This document shows, piece after piece, positions 43,843-53,679 of a DNA stretch of 64,000 nt (positions are counted from its first letter, which is position 1; the number at the start of each line of letters is the position of its first letter). This DNA is from an uncultured Alphaproteobacteria bacterium. Its GTDB lineage: Bacteria; Pseudomonadota; Alphaproteobacteria; Caulobacterales; Parvularculaceae. Location of the stretch: positions 62,001 to 126,000 of the forward strand of contig CADEDN010000002.1 of assembly GCA_902826095.1 (NCBI GenBank), given 5' to 3'. A model generated the notes under the pieces. It searched no databases, was not told where the DNA came from, and saw nothing but the letters and a program-made list of their open reading frames with translations. A program made the position numbers and the translations under genes.

Positions 43843-45186
43843 GTGGCCGCGCGGCGACAAATAGAGTCTCATGGTATGGGGGGCGCTGCTTTGCTCCTGG
43901 CTGTCTCCGCCTGCGCGTCCGATCCGGTCAAGTTTGAATCGGCATTGCCGCCGTCGCTTGAGACCCGGCTCAAAGTCGACGACATCGCCGCGGCGTCCAC
44001 GTCATCGGACTCGCTCTCTGACGGTCTTGACGAAAAGGAAGCGGTCGCGCTGGCGCTTCGCAACAGTCCCTCCTTTCGAGCCAGCCTTGCCGATCTCGGG
44101 CTTGCAGAAGCGGACGTCTTCGACGCGATGAGACCCGCGAACCCGACGCTGCAACTGATCGATCCCGTCGGGACCGGCGTCCTTGAAGGCGCAATTTCCA
44201 TTCCGATTGACCTTTTGAGACGGCCTGCGCGCGTTGCGGCCGCAAAGGCGATCCTTAAAAAGGCGACATTCGACCAGATTCAAGCCGGCCTTACGCTCGC
44301 GCGCGATGTACGCAGCCAATTCGCCGTGGTCTGCGCTGCGGACGAACGCGCAACGGCGCTCGCCAACGATGCGCAGGCCTTGAACGGGATTGCGCGGATT
44401 TTGCAAGTGAAGGCCAGCCTTGGACGCGGGACCGGGCTCGACGCCGCCGCGGCGCGCGCAGCCGCCCTTGATCGCCAATCGGACGCGGATATCGCCGCTG
44501 CGGACGCTCAGGCCGCCCGGACCGTGCTTTCGGCGCTCATAGGAGCGGATGTCGGCGCCATCAAACTCCTCCCGCTGCCGCTCGCCCTCGACCCGGCGTC
44601 GGTCCCGGCGCGCGACGCCTTGCTCAAGGCGGCGCTCGAGACTCGCCCCGATGTCGTCGCGGCTGATCTCGCGGTCGAGGCTGCCGCGAAGAATCGTAGC
44701 GGCGCGTTTCTCGACGTGCTGAAGCCCGGCGCCTATGTCGATCTCGGCCAAGAAAAGGGCGAAGACCTCAAGATCAGCGGCGGCGGCGCGATCGATGTTC
44801 CGATCTTCAATCAGGGTCAGGGCGCCCAAAAGCGCGCCGACGCCGTTCTGAAGCGCGCGCTCGCGGAGCGCGACGGCGTGCGCTTGCGCATCAACGCGGA
44901 AATCATCTCGGCGCATGACGCGTTGGTCTCAGCTTTGTCCGCGCTCAACCGCATTGAAAGCGACCTCATTCCGGCGGCCGAACGGAGCGCCGTCTTCACG
45001 CGGCAGTCCTTCGATCTTGGCCGCGCGCCGTTGGCGGACGTCTTGACCGCGCGGCGCGCTTTGAACGCGGCGCATATCAAGCGTGCGGACGCGGCGGCTT
45101 CCCTCAGGCGCTCGATCGCCGCTCTGAACTACAGCGCGGGACGCGAGCTTTTCTCGACGACCCCCGCCGCATTGGAGAAACAATGA
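43843..45186 (+). CDS. TolC-family outer-membrane efflux lipoprotein, third RND system
   Basis: A 447-residue outer-membrane factor with a lipoprotein-like start (GAALLLAVSACAS) and TolC helical repeats (for example LRNSPSFRASLADLGLAEADVFDAMRPANP read in part). The chosen GTG at 43843 has AAAGGG upstream and adds an Arg pair before the hydrophobic signal; an ATG at 43876 would leave a signal without positive charge. It overlaps the adaptor gene by four bases (ATGA). It differs clearly from the CusC and CzcC proteins here, so it is not a recent duplicate. Confidence 0.85.
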   Translation: MAARRQIESHGMGGAALLLAVSACASDPVKFESALPPSLETRLKVDDIAAASTSSDSLSDGLDEKEAVALALRNSPSFRASLADLGLAEADVFDAMRPANPTLQLIDPVGTGVLEGAISIPIDLLRRPARVAAAKAILKKATFDQIQAGLTLARDVRSQFAVVCAADERATALANDAQALNGIARILQVKASLGRGTGLDAAAARAAALDRQSDADIAAADAQAARTVLSALIGADVGAIKLLPLPLALDPASVPARDALLKAALETRPDVVAADLAVEAAAKNRSGAFLDVLKPGAYVDLGQEKGEDLKISGGGAIDVPIFNQGQGAQKRADAVLKRALAERDGVRLRINAEIISAHDALVSALSALNRIESDLIPAAERSAVFTRQSFDLGRAPLADVLTARRALNAAHIKRADAAASLRRSIAALNYSAGRELFSTTPAALEKQ

Positions 45187-46334
45187 CCCTCAATCGGTAT
45201 TTGGCGGCGTGCGCCGCGCTGTCGGCTCTTTTGTCGTGCAGCGGCGAAAAGACCGCGCCGGCGACCCACTCGCCCTCGAAGGTCGAAAACGGCGTGCCGG
45301 AATCGGCGCTGACGACGGTGACGTTGACGCCCGAAGCGGAACGGCGCCTCGGCGTTACGACGGCAGCCGTCGACGTCAGATCGGCGCCGAATATGCGTGC
45401 CTATGCCGGAGTCGTCGGCGCGGCGCCAGGCGCGAGCGCCGTCGTCGCCGCGCCGTTCGCCGGCGTCGTCGCCGCTGGCGAGGCCGGACTATTAACGCCC
45501 GGTTCGGCTGTCGAACGCGGACAATCGATTCTCCTGCTGCGCGGCGTCGCGACGCAGACAAGCGGCATCAGCCCGGCGGAAGAAATTCGCGTCAGGAAGA
45601 TCGAATTGGACAACGCAAAGGCGCGACGTCGCCGTACGGCCGAGCTTGTCGCGGCAGAGGGCGCGAGCGAAGAAGAACTAGAAGCGGCGAGCGCCGACGT
45701 TGCGCGCGCGCAAGCGGCTTACAACAGCGTCAATGCGCAGCTGAGCGGCGGCGACGCCGGCGCAGCCGTCGTGCGCGCGCCGCTTGCCGGCGTCATCAGC
45801 GATTACGCCGCTGGGCTCGGACAACTTATTAGCGCTGGCGCAACGCTCTTTACCGTGACAAATCTCGATGCCGCGCTCGTTCGCGTCCCTGTTTATCCGG
45901 GCGACGCGGACGCCGTGCCGGCTGATGCGCCCGCGCAGGTGCGGTCACTGAACGCAGATGCGGATGCTCCCGCGATTGACGGCGTCCGAATTGCCGGATC
46001 GCCGACGGCGACGGCCGGCGCAATCGACCTCTATTTCGCGATCGACAACAGCGCGGCGAAGTTCCGCCCCGGCGAGCGCGTCGAGGTCTCGCTGCCGGTT
46101 GGCGGCGCCGCCGAAAGGCTTGTCGTTCCGCACGCGGCGATCTTCACCGACATTCACGGCGGCTCTTGGGTCTATGAAAAGGCAGGCGAGGGCGTATACG
46201 CCCGCCGCCGCGTCGTTATCGATCATCTGGCGGGCGATCTTGCCGTTCTCGCCGCGGGACCACCGAAAGGGACCTTGGTCGCGACCGCTGGCGTCGCGGA
46301 ACTCGCGGGTTCAGAATTCGGCGTCGGCAAATGA
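45183..46334 (+). CDS. Periplasmic adaptor (membrane fusion protein), third RND system
   Basis: A 383-residue adaptor with a lipoprotein signal (ALLSCSGEK), a barrel-sandwich hybrid domain (ASAVVAAPFAGVVAAGEAG...) and an alpha-hairpin rich in Ala/Glu/Arg (KARRRRTAELVAAEGASEEELEAA in part). No YRHPM-type heavy-metal domain is seen. It overlaps both neighbours by four bases, so the three genes form a tight operon. Confidence 0.88.
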   Translation: MTLNRYLAACAALSALLSCSGEKTAPATHSPSKVENGVPESALTTVTLTPEAERRLGVTTAAVDVRSAPNMRAYAGVVGAAPGASAVVAAPFAGVVAAGEAGLLTPGSAVERGQSILLLRGVATQTSGISPAEEIRVRKIELDNAKARRRRTAELVAAEGASEEELEAASADVARAQAAYNSVNAQLSGGDAGAAVVRAPLAGVISDYAAGLGQLISAGATLFTVTNLDAALVRVPVYPGDADAVPADAPAQVRSLNADADAPAIDGVRIAGSPTATAGAIDLYFAIDNSAAKFRPGERVEVSLPVGGAAERLVVPHAAIFTDIHGGSWVYEKAGEGVYARRRVVIDHLAGDLAVLAAGPPKGTLVATAGVAELAGSEFGVGK

Positions 46335-49300
46335 TCAGGGGACTTGTATCCGGCGCCTTGCGGGTGCGGTTCATCGTCGTCGCGCTGGCGATCGCGCTGG
46401 TCGCTGTCGGCGCCGAGGGTCTGAAGAACGCGCCGCTTGACGTGTTTCCTGAATTTGCGGCGCCGCTCGTTGAAATTCAGACGGAAGCGCCGGGGCTTTC
46501 TGCGCTGGAGGTTGAGGCGCTCGTGACGGCGCCGCTTGAGAACGCGATCAACGGCGTCGCCTGGCTCGACGTCATCCGCTCGAAATCTGTGCTCGGACTT
46601 TCTTCCGTCAAGGTGATTTTCGAGCGCGACGTCGATCTCCTAAAAGCGCGCCAGCTTGTTCAGGAGCGCGTCGCCCTGGCGGCGCCGGGACTTCCCGCCG
46701 TCGCGCGCGCACCCGTGCTGTTATCGCCGCTCTCTTCGACGAGCCGGGTGATGAAAATCGGCATGCAGTCCGAAACGCTGTCGCAGGTCGAGCTTTCGAC
46801 ACTTGCGGTCTGGACGGTGCGGCCGCGCCTGATGTCCGTCGAGGGCGTCGCCAACGTCGCCGTCTGGGGACAGCGTGACCGCGAATTGCAGGTGCGCATC
46901 GATCCTGCGCGTCTTGCCGCATTTAATCTGACTATCAATCAGGTGAAGCAGGCGGCGGCGAAGGCGACTGCAGTAACCGGCGGCGCGTTTGTCGAAGGGC
47001 CCAATCAGCGCTTTTCGGTTGCTCATGCGCCGGCCGTCCGGACCACCGACGATCTCGCGCGCATCATCATCGAAAATCGCGACGGCGCGGCGCTGACGCT
47101 CGGTGACGTCGCGGACGTCGTCGAAGGATACCCGCCCCCAATCGGCGACGGCATCATCGACGGCAAGCCGGGCATTCTTCTCATCGTCGAAAAACAGCCC
47201 TGGGGGAACACGCTCGACGTAACGCGCGCTGTCGAGGCCGCGCTTGATGATCTCGCGCCGGCCCTCGAAGGCGTCAAGGTCGATCCGACCATTTTCAGGC
47301 CAGCAACCTATATTGAGAACTCCATCCAGAACCTCAACCGGGCGTTATTGATCGGCTGCGTCCTCGTCATTTTGGTGCTGGCGTTCTTTCTCTACGAGTG
47401 GCGTGCGGCGCTGATCAGCATCACGGCTATTCCTCTTTCGCTGCTCGCCGCAGCGCTCGTCCTCAATTATTCAGGCGGCGTCATCAATACCATGGTGCTT
47501 GCGGGGCTGGTCATCGCGCTCGGCGAAGTCGTCGATGACGCAATCATCGACGTCGAAAATATCATGCGGCGCCTTCGCCAGAATGCCGAAGCCAACAATC
47601 CGCAATCCGCCTTCGCGGTCGTCTTGAACGCGTCGACCGAAGTGAGGACCGCCGTTGTTTTCGGCAGCATAATCGTTGCGGCGGCGCTCATTCCTGTGTT
47701 CTCGCTCTCGGGCCTTACGGGCGCTTTTTTCAAGCCGCTGGCGCTCACCTACATTACTGCGATTTTCGCTTCGCTGATCGTCGCGCTGACCGTGACGCCG
47801 GCAATGAGTCTGCTGCTTCTGCCCTCCGCCGCAAAGAAGCGGCAGGCCGATTCGCCGTTGGTCAGATGGCTGAAGAAACGCTACCGGCCGTTCGTCGAGC
47901 GTTCTCTTTCGACGCCGCGCCGGGCGGCCCTGCTGCTCGCGGCATCCGTCGCGGCAGCGGCAATCGTCTATCCCCTGATGGGCCAGGAATTGCTTCCGAA
48001 GTTTCGTGAATATGATTTCCTGATGCACTGGCTCGAGCGGCCGGGGACCTCGCTAGAGGCGATGAACCGCGTGACGATCAGAGCGGCGGACGAGCTTAAA
48101 ACCGTCGAGGGCGTACGAAACTTCGGCGCGCATGTCGGCCGCGCGGAAGTCGCGGATGAAGTCGTCGGAATCGACTTCACGGAGCTCTGGATTAGCCTTG
48201 ATCCCGCCGTCGACTATGATCCGACGGTCGCGAAAATTCAGGAAATCGTCGACGGCTATCCTGGCCTTTTTCGCGATCTCCTCACCTATTTGCGCGAACG
48301 CATCAAGGAAGTGCTGACCGGAACAAGCGCATCCATTGTCGTTCGAATTTACGGACCTGATCTCGACGTCCTGATCGCCAAGGCGTCCGAGGTCGAGCGT
48401 GCGCTCGCTGGGATCGAGGGAACGAAGGACGTTCACTCGCAGCATTTGACCTACATCCCGCAGATTCAGATTCGCTACCGGCCGGAAAAGGGCGCAATGC
48501 TCGGCGTCACGCCCGCCGACGTTCGAAACGCAACGTCGGTTCTCATCAATGGCGAGCGCGTCGGTCAGGTATACGACGACCAGAAAGTCTTCAACGTCGT
48601 CGTGCGCGGCGAGCAGAAGTTTGCAACTTCAATCGAGACGCTGCGTGAGGTGCGCCTGACTAGTCCGAACGGCAATCTCATTCCGCTAACAGCGGTCGCC
48701 GACGTTTACATTGCGCCGTCGCCAAACGCCATCACTAGAGAAGGAGTATCGCGGCGAATCGACGTCAGCCTTAACCCGTCAGGGCGATCGATCGACGTGG
48801 TGGCGCGCGACGTCGAGGAAAGCCTCAAGACCATCAAGTTCGCTAGCGGCTATTACCCGGAACTGCTCGGCGAGTACGCCGAGCTGAAAGCCGCGCAATC
48901 ACGCTTGCTCTTCACAATGCTGGCGGCGCTCGTCGGCATCTTCCTCATTCTGCATGCGCTCTTCCAGTCGCTGCGGCTCGCCTCGATCGTGTTTCTCGGG
49001 CTTGCGGGCGCGATCTTCGGCGGCGTCATCGGGGCAATTGTAGGCGGCGGCGTCGTTTCGCTCGGATCTATGATCGGTTTCATCACCGTCCTAGGGATTT
49101 CCGCGCGGACGGGCGTCATGATGGTCAGCCATTTCCGCCATCTGGAGCAGGAAGAGCGCGTTCCCTTCGGACCGGCGCTGGTCGTGCAAGGCGCGGAGGA
49201 ACGATTGACGCCAATCCTGATGACGGCGCTGACCACGACGCTCGCCTTGACGCCGATCATTCTTGGCGGCGTCAAGCCCGGTCACGAGATCGAGCACCCG

Positions 49301-49408
49301 ATGGCGATCGTCATCGTCTGCGGGCTGATTTCTTCCGTCGTCGTCAACCTGATGATCGTTCCGGCGCTCTACCTTAAATATGCGCGGCCTGCAATTGGCG
49401 GTAAATGA
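46331..49408 (+). CDS. Heavy-metal RND efflux pump of HME5-like subclass
   Basis: RND inner-membrane pump of 1025 residues. The TM4 segment reads [23 protein letters not shown], the pattern of the HME5 subclass, distinct from the HME1 signature of the CzcA at 31882 and the HME4 signature of the CusA at 2601. The substrates of HME5 pumps are not well established. [21 protein letters not shown] replaces the DAIPDLT motif of the other two. The operon is bracketed by conjugative backbone genes, so it appears to have been inserted there. Confidence 0.92.
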   Translation: MIRGLVSGALRVRFIVVALAIALVAVGAEGLKNAPLDVFPEFAAPLVEIQTEAPGLSALEVEALVTAPLENAINGVAWLDVIRSKSVLGLSSVKVIFERDVDLLKARQLVQERVALAAPGLPAVARAPVLLSPLSSTSRVMKIGMQSETLSQVELSTLAVWTVRPRLMSVEGVANVAVWGQRDRELQVRIDPARLAAFNLTINQVKQAAAKATAVTGGAFVEGPNQRFSVAHAPAVRTTDDLARIIIENRDGAALTLGDVADVVEGYPPPIGDGIIDGKPGILLIVEKQPWGNTLDVTRAVEAALDDLAPALEGVKVDPTIFRPATYIENSIQNLNRALLIGCVLVILVLAFFLYEWRAALISITAIPLSLLAAALVLNYSGGVINTMVLAGLVIALGEVVDDAIIDVENIMRRLRQNAEANNPQSAFAVVLNASTEVRTAVVFGSIIVAAALIPVFSLSGLTGAFFKPLALTYITAIFASLIVALTVTPAMSLLLLPSAAKKRQADSPLVRWLKKRYRPFVERSLSTPRRAALLLAASVAAAAIVYPLMGQELLPKFREYDFLMHWLERPGTSLEAMNRVTIRAADELKTVEGVRNFGAHVGRAEVADEVVGIDFTELWISLDPAVDYDPTVAKIQEIVDGYPGLFRDLLTYLRERIKEVLTGTSASIVVRIYGPDLDVLIAKASEVERALAGIEGTKDVHSQHLTYIPQIQIRYRPEKGAMLGVTPADVRNATSVLINGERVGQVYDDQKVFNVVVRGEQKFATSIETLREVRLTSPNGNLIPLTAVADVYIAPSPNAITREGVSRRIDVSLNPSGRSIDVVARDVEESLKTIKFASGYYPELLGEYAELKAAQSRLLFTMLAALVGIFLILHALFQSLRLASIVFLGLAGAIFGGVIGAIVGGGVVSLGSMIGFITVLGISARTGVMMVSHFRHLEQEERVPFGPALVVQGAEERLTPILMTALTTTLALTPIILGGVKPGHEIEHPMAIVIVCGLISSVVVNLMIVPALYLKYARPAIGGK

Positions 49409-50432
49409 TCAACGTTGAGTCCGACGCCATGCGAGCGCGAATCCAATCGCATTGCGTGGTTGGTCGTACCGAGCACCCGGGGTGAATTGTCGACTATCAA
49501 GCTTTAACAGCAAGCTCGCCGGCTGGGACGCCTCTACCCTTTGGGAGGCCGTGCGTCGATTGCGGCGCTTTCATCACGAATACTCCCATAGAAAGGACTA
49601 ACCGAAACCACGAGCGACGTGGCTTCCGCTTTTCTGCGCTAAATCATAGCGTAGTTCGGAAGGTTGCTGTTGGAAGCATTCAGTCATTTGCCATGATGGC
49701 CGAGACCGCTGCAGGATGAGACGCTTTTCGCTCGCTTCTGCCGTCGAGGGCAATTTCCTTATTTCCCATCGTCTCTCGCGAATAACGGCCGCCCTCCCAT
49801 GAGGACAATTCATTCAAGCACGTCAGGCAATTCGCACACGCTGAACGTGCCTAGGGTGTCGCTAATGATTTGCGTCAACGTTTGCTTTGGCTTGACCGCC
49901 TTTACGAAGCTCGCTGAGGCTGGCTTGCTCTGTGTCATATCGCATTTTGACCATCGCTTGATCGGCGTCGACCCCTCAAAGCCCGCTTGGTCATCGTCGC
50001 CGCCGCGCGGACGGGCCCGCCTAAGCGGTGCGCTGTAGACGTGCTCTAGCTTTGCGTGCGGCCGCGATTGCATCGCGCGTGGAAAACGTCCCTCCGCCGC
50101 GTCCCGGCACGCTTCGAAGTGCTGCGTTGAGCGGGAAATCGCGAGCGCCGCAGTCGTACGCATTTCGTTCGAGACTTCATCTTGCCACGCATTGCGGACG
50201 TCCGCTGCGAATAACGAAAAGTGCGCATCGCACTCCTCCTTCGTGGTCAGCATTGATACGCAGGAGGTCAGGCGCAACGAGCCAGTAGCGATCGACAAAC
50301 TCGTGCAGATTCCGCTCGCCAGCGGGGTGTCTCCCGATGCTTGATCCGTCGCCCATCGCGCCTCTGATGGCCTGATCTGGCCGCAGGGCCGGCTTCGCCT
50401 CGATCGCCGTGGACGCAACGGCGGCGGCGAAG
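49409..50432. other. 1-kb stretch with possible decayed reading frames
   Basis: No gene is well supported. On the minus strand a frame from 50253 to 49810 gives a 147-residue product with protein-like sequence (ECDAHFSLFAADVRNAWQDE...), and another minus-strand frame ending at 50177 contains HEFVDRYWLVAPDLLRINAD. The two frames adjoin and look like parts of one gene broken by a frameshift, but neither has a ribosome binding site. 49409-49800 shows short inverted repeats only. Confidence 0.3.
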
Positions 50433-50525
50433 TTTTTTCCCCTGGCGGCCGAAGGAGGACGGCCGCCATTCCTCGCGAGTAGACAAAAAACATCGTCGCC
50501 GCCGTCCTCCGCTTCGCTTCGGGCG
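50433..50525 (+). ncRNA. Candidate structured leader RNA, copy 2 (before DUF736 gene)
   Basis: TTTTTTCCCC is followed by a perfect 9-bp hairpin, TGGCGGCCG (50443-50451) and CGGCCGCCA (50460-50468), whose 8-base loop is AAGGAGGA, a strong Shine-Dalgarno-like sequence. Then come TTCCTCGCG and GTCCTCCGCTTCGCTTCGG, the same order as copy 1 at 42278. Loops differ greatly in length (38 against 8 bases). The element ends about 90 bp before the DUF736 start. Confidence 0.5.
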
Positions 50526-50612
50526 GACCGCTGCGCCGGCGATCGCCCGCGGCCTGACGATCGCCATCGAGGCCGCGACAGGCGCGGGCTCAGAAACAAT
50601 GGAGACTTCATC

Positions 50613-50930
50613 ATGGCGACCATCGGCACCTTCACCAAATCCGGCGACGGCTACTCAGGGAACGTCGCGACCTTGACCCTCGACGCCAACGTCCAGGTGA
50701 GACCCGCGGAAAAAACGAGCGAGAAAGCGCCCGACTTCCGCATCTTCGCCGGCCGCGCCGAAATCGGCGCCGCCTGGAAGAAAACCTCGAACGAGAAGCG
50801 CGACTATCTCTCGGTCCGCCTCGACGATCCCTCCCTCGCGGCCCCGATCCTCGCCAATCTTTGCGAGATGGAGAATGGCGAATACGACCTCATCTGGTCG
50901 CGCCCGAACCGCCGCCGCGCCGGCGAGTGA
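50613..50930 (+). CDS. DUF736 family protein
   Basis: A 105-residue protein matching DUF736 from end to end: MATIGTFTKSGDGYSGNV, the KAPDFRIFAGRAEIGAAW centre and the DYLSVRLDDPSLAAPILANL segment. The family is common on plasmids and ICEs of Alphaproteobacteria, usually next to transfer genes; its function is unknown. GGAG stands about nine bases before the ATG. A strong terminator follows and a hairpin-type leader precedes it, so it is likely a single-gene unit. Confidence 0.9.
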   Translation: MATIGTFTKSGDGYSGNVATLTLDANVQVRPAEKTSEKAPDFRIFAGRAEIGAAWKKTSNEKRDYLSVRLDDPSLAAPILANLCEMENGEYDLIWSRPNRRRAGE

Positions 50931-50944
50931 TCGCCCTTGGCGGA

Positions 50945-50973
50945 GCGCCCCGCGGGAGACCGCGGGGCGCTTT
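50945..50973 (+). terminator. Rho-independent terminator after DUF736 gene
   Basis: Perfect 11-bp stem (50945-50955 with 50960-50970) and a GAGA tetraloop, followed by TTT. It lies 14 bp past the stop codon. The T run is short but the stem is very stable. Confidence 0.8.
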
Positions 50974-51134
50974 CGCATGTTCGCCGGCGCCGCCGCCTGG
51001 CGGCGACCGCTGGCGCGCCATGAGCGCGCTGCTCGTGCAGCGCGCTGACACGCGGAATCCTAAGTCTGCATGGTTACCGGCACGATTGCTGCATCGAGCC
51101 TGGCAGGGGAGCCATTCGGGGCCGGGGGAGCTCT

Positions 51135-51632
51135 ATGGGGTGCATTCTCAACCGATGTAACGATCATGTCGCCAGCGACCTGTTGGTCGTCGCTTATTAC
51201 GCGATCTTCGTTCTCGTCGCCGTCGGGCTCTCCTATCTCGCCAATTCGAAATCGATCCGGACGGCGGCCGGTCTCATCGGCGTGGGCTGGGCGTTCGGTC
51301 TTTTCTCCTTCTTCTATCTCAATGTCTCAGGCTATTTTCTCGTCGCCGTCATGTATGACACGATTTTGGCGTATCATTTCTGGCGGATGGCGAAAGTCGA
51401 ACTTTTCGCGGCGCCGCTCTATATCGCCTTGCTGTTTGAGATAACGTTCATCGTCTTCACGCAGGGCGTCGGGCTCTCATCCTACGCCACCATGTTCATT
51501 CTGAATCGCCTCTTCGAATTCATCCTTCTTTATCTGATCGGATGCTCGCTCTTCCGCCTTCATGTGCTTCGCCTTCAAAGGAAATCGAAGGAGCCGATCA
51601 CCGATTGGCGCGTCCGATTTGTGATAGGGTAG
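51135..51632 (+). CDS. Hypothetical multi-pass membrane protein
   Basis: A 165-residue protein with about five hydrophobic helices (LLVVAYYAIFVLVAVGLSYLA, LIGVGWAFGLFSFFYL, FLVAVMYDTILAYHFW, LYIALLFEITFIVF, LFEFILLYLIGCSLF) and a basic C-terminus. No family recognised. GGGGGAG before the ATG supports the start. It stands alone between two terminators in the conjugative region; it may be a transfer accessory or exclusion protein, but that is a guess from location. Confidence 0.7.
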   Translation: MGCILNRCNDHVASDLLVVAYYAIFVLVAVGLSYLANSKSIRTAAGLIGVGWAFGLFSFFYLNVSGYFLVAVMYDTILAYHFWRMAKVELFAAPLYIALLFEITFIVFTQGVGLSSYATMFILNRLFEFILLYLIGCSLFRLHVLRLQRKSKEPITDWRVRFVIG

Positions 51633-51795
51633 AGGCCGATTTCCGCCCGCAGTAGATCTCGAGCGGGGGCCCAATTCGCAGCGCCAGGATGCGCTCGTTT
51701 CCGAAGGGTTTCGACAGCCCATGCTGCTGGAGGACCGACCTTGAACGCGCCGCCGACTCGGTCGATCTTTGAGCCTCTTTACGAACATCGACTTC

Positions 51796-51824
51796 GGCCG
51801 GGGCGGTCTCGCTCCGGCCTTTTT
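51796..51824 (+). terminator. Rho-independent terminator after membrane protein gene
   Basis: A 10-bp stem (51796-51805 with 51810-51819, one mismatch) with loop GTCT, then five T residues. It closes the rightward unit of the membrane protein; the genes beyond run leftward toward it. Confidence 0.82.
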
Positions 51825-51841
51825 CATTTGCGATAGGTCGC

Positions 51842-52084
51842 TCAGTGGAGCTTCGTTTCTTCCCGGGATAGCTCGTCGGCGAGGAGCCGCAAGAGCGCCA
51901 ACAGGCGCGAATTGACGGTCACTTGCTTGCCCGTCGACAAGGTCACGGTGACGGTTCCGTCCGGTCCTTGATCGGACAGTTTTTCCTTCCAGGACGCGCC
52001 GTCAAAGGGGTCGAGTTTCATGAGGTCCCCGCCGCCGGGATTGAGGGCGGAACATCCAATAGTGCCGTCAGACAACTTTGTCAC
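51842..52084 (-). CDS. Small hypothetical protein of the conjugative region
   Basis: An 80-residue acidic protein with no signal or membrane helix. The middle (DGTVTVTLSTGKQVTVNSRLLALLRLLADELS) suggests a beta-hairpin followed by a helix. No family recognised. It is downstream of the HTH regulator gene at 52119 on the same strand, so they may be co-transcribed. Confidence 0.55.
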   Translation of the reverse strand: MTKLSDGTIGCSALNPGGGDLMKLDPFDGASWKEKLSDQGPDGTVTVTLSTGKQVTVNSRLLALLRLLADELSREETKLH

Positions 52085-52118
52085 GCGATCACCTGATCAT
52101 TATCCTTCATCTCAAATC

Positions 52119-52475
52119 TCATTCGCCACGCTCGTCAAATAGCAGGCCGAGCGCGGCGGCGTCCTTGAAACGCGCGGGGAGCCGCTCCCGATATTTTCGC
52201 GCCAGCGCGAGCAGCAGTTTGTTGACCGGATCGCCCGCGCGCCGTTCGATCTCCTTGAGGTTGTCGTCAAGCAGGAAAAACGCGAATACGAGTTCCTCAA
52301 CCGACACCTCGAGAAATTCGGCGATGCGCTGAAGCGCCGTCATAGACAGGGGACGCCGCCCCGCTTCGACACGCGAATAAACCGGCTGGCTCATATGTAA
52401 AAACTCGGCCATTTCCGTCTGCGTCAGAGCGAGATGGCTTCTCAACAATCGCAACAGGGAGCCGAATTCGAGCAC
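52119..52475 (-). CDS. XRE-family HTH transcriptional regulator
   Basis: A 118-residue DNA-binding protein with an N-terminal Cro/CI-type helix-turn-helix (LLRSHLALTQTEMAEFLHMSQPVYSRVEAGRRPLSMTALQRIAEFLEV read in part) and a helical C-terminus probably used for dimerisation. It lies opposite to the AlpA-like/TraF/relaxase genes and may control transfer functions, which is inferred from placement. Confidence 0.85.
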   Translation of the reverse strand: MLEFGSLLRLLRSHLALTQTEMAEFLHMSQPVYSRVEAGRRPLSMTALQRIAEFLEVSVEELVFAFFLLDDNLKEIERRAGDPVNKLLLALARKYRERLPARFKDAAALGLLFDERGE

Positions 52476-52496
52476 GGAAAAAAAACGCTCCGGACT

Positions 52497-52757
52497 TCAC
52501 GCAGATTTTGCGCCGGAATGGGCAATAGCGCAAGCCGAAACGGCGATCGTCCGCACCCCAATAACGCGAATTTGCGAGACGTTCTCCGCTTTATTCCACT
52601 GGCGAATAAAATATTCGCCGGCCGAATACGGACCCTCAAAAGAAAGCATAACGCCCTGCGATTTTGGAATAGGGAGGAGTTCCTCAATTACGCACTCGTG
52701 CGCCAAAATCCCCGCGATGTCGCATTGGAGGTCGCGATCAATGGCGAGGAACAGCAT
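52497..52757 (-). CDS. Possible small hypothetical protein upstream of XRE gene
   Basis: An 86-residue frame with fairly protein-like sequence (LAIDRDLQCDIAGILAHECV..., IPKSQGVMLSFEGPYSAGEYF), rich in mixed hydrophobic and charged residues. No ribosome binding site is evident, and its 5' end overlaps the start of the rightward HTH gene by 17 bp. It may be a genuine partner of the XRE gene or a shadow. Confidence 0.35.
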   Translation of the reverse strand: MLFLAIDRDLQCDIAGILAHECVIEELLPIPKSQGVMLSFEGPYSAGEYFIRQWNKAENVSQIRVIGVRTIAVSACAIAHSGAKSA

Positions 52758-53028
52758 CCGAAAGCGCGAGCGCTCAAAGCCCAATGGAGCTCAGAAATCC
52801 GTCAAGGCGCGGACGAAGACGCGGGCTGACAAAAGCCCCTTTTTGAGCATCGACGAGGCCGCGCTCTATCTCCGTGTCAGCGCCCGGGCCCTGGAGCATT
52901 TCCGGGGCGAGGGCGGCGGGCCGGCCTATCGGAAACATGGCGGATCGATCGTCTATCATATCCATGATCTCGACAGCTGGTCGTCGCTTCGCCGCTTTTC
53001 CTCGACCTCGAAAAAGGCCGACCAATGA
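52741..53028 (+). CDS. AlpA/excisionase-like helix-turn-helix protein
   Basis: A 95-residue basic protein. Residues 35-85 (SPFLSIDEAALYLRVSARALEHFRGEGGGPAYRKHGGSIVYHIHDLDSWS in part) are the MerR-like HTH of AlpA/excisionase type, often the first gene of a TraF-relaxase unit on alphaproteobacterial elements. The ATG at 52741 has GGAGG about nine bases upstream. It overlaps traF by four bases (ATGA). Confidence 0.8.
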   Translation: MARNSIRKRERSKPNGAQKSVKARTKTRADKSPFLSIDEAALYLRVSARALEHFRGEGGGPAYRKHGGSIVYHIHDLDSWSSLRRFSSTSKKADQ

Positions 53029-53543
53029 GACGCGCTGCTGCGAAGATCTTTGCGGTTTCCGGCGCAGCAATTGGGGCGCTTGCGCTCGCCAGCGTCGTCA
53101 AGTTCGCGCCGATCCTCGTCTGGAACGCCTCGGCGAGCGCCCCCATCGGCCTTTATCGAATTGAACGGAATGAGCGGCTCGAAGTCGGCGACTATTTGCT
53201 CGTCCGGTCCGACGAAACGCTCGCGAAACTCATCGCCGAGCGCGGCTATTTGCCGGAAAACATCCCGCTCCTGAAGCGCGTCGCGGCGCTTTCCGGCGAC
53301 GAAATCTGCCGCGAATCCGAAGCGATATTCATCAGCGATGTGCGCGTCGCGAGTGCACTGATTTTCGATTCTTTGGGCCGAAAAATGCCCAGCTGGAGCG
53401 GCTGCTTTACGTTGCAATCGGACGAAATCTTCCTCCTCAACGATCCTGATAGATCGCTCGACGGGCGGTATTTCGGAGCGACGAGGGCGGATGCGGTGAT
53501 CGGTGTCGCGCGCGCCGTCTGGGTGAGGGAGCCGGCGCGATGA
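53025..53543 (+). CDS. traF: TraF-type conjugative signal peptidase (S26)
   Basis: A 172-residue S26 serine peptidase that in RP4-type systems matures the pilin. One N-terminal membrane helix (about 5-30) is followed by the catalytic Ser motif SAPIGLY (S38) and the general base Lys in PLLKRVAALSGDEIC (K84). The SLDGRYFG segment near the end is typical of TraF/LepB folds. It is coupled to the HTH gene upstream and followed, about 140 bp later, by the relaxase. No other mating-pair genes are seen in this window. Confidence 0.88.
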   Translation: MRRAAAKIFAVSGAAIGALALASVVKFAPILVWNASASAPIGLYRIERNERLEVGDYLLVRSDETLAKLIAERGYLPENIPLLKRVAALSGDEICRESEAIFISDVRVASALIFDSLGRKMPSWSGCFTLQSDEIFLLNDPDRSLDGRYFGATRADAVIGVARAVWVREPAR

Positions 53544-53679
53544 GGAGATGGATAGGGGGTAGGCGGAGGAAGGCAAGATTAAAGCTTTGGCGCTACTCGT
53601 CGCGCAAAGCCAGTCTGCACGTCGCTTCTGGTGGTGTCACCGGCGAATTCAGTAGCGCCAAATGGCGCCATGTCGGTTT

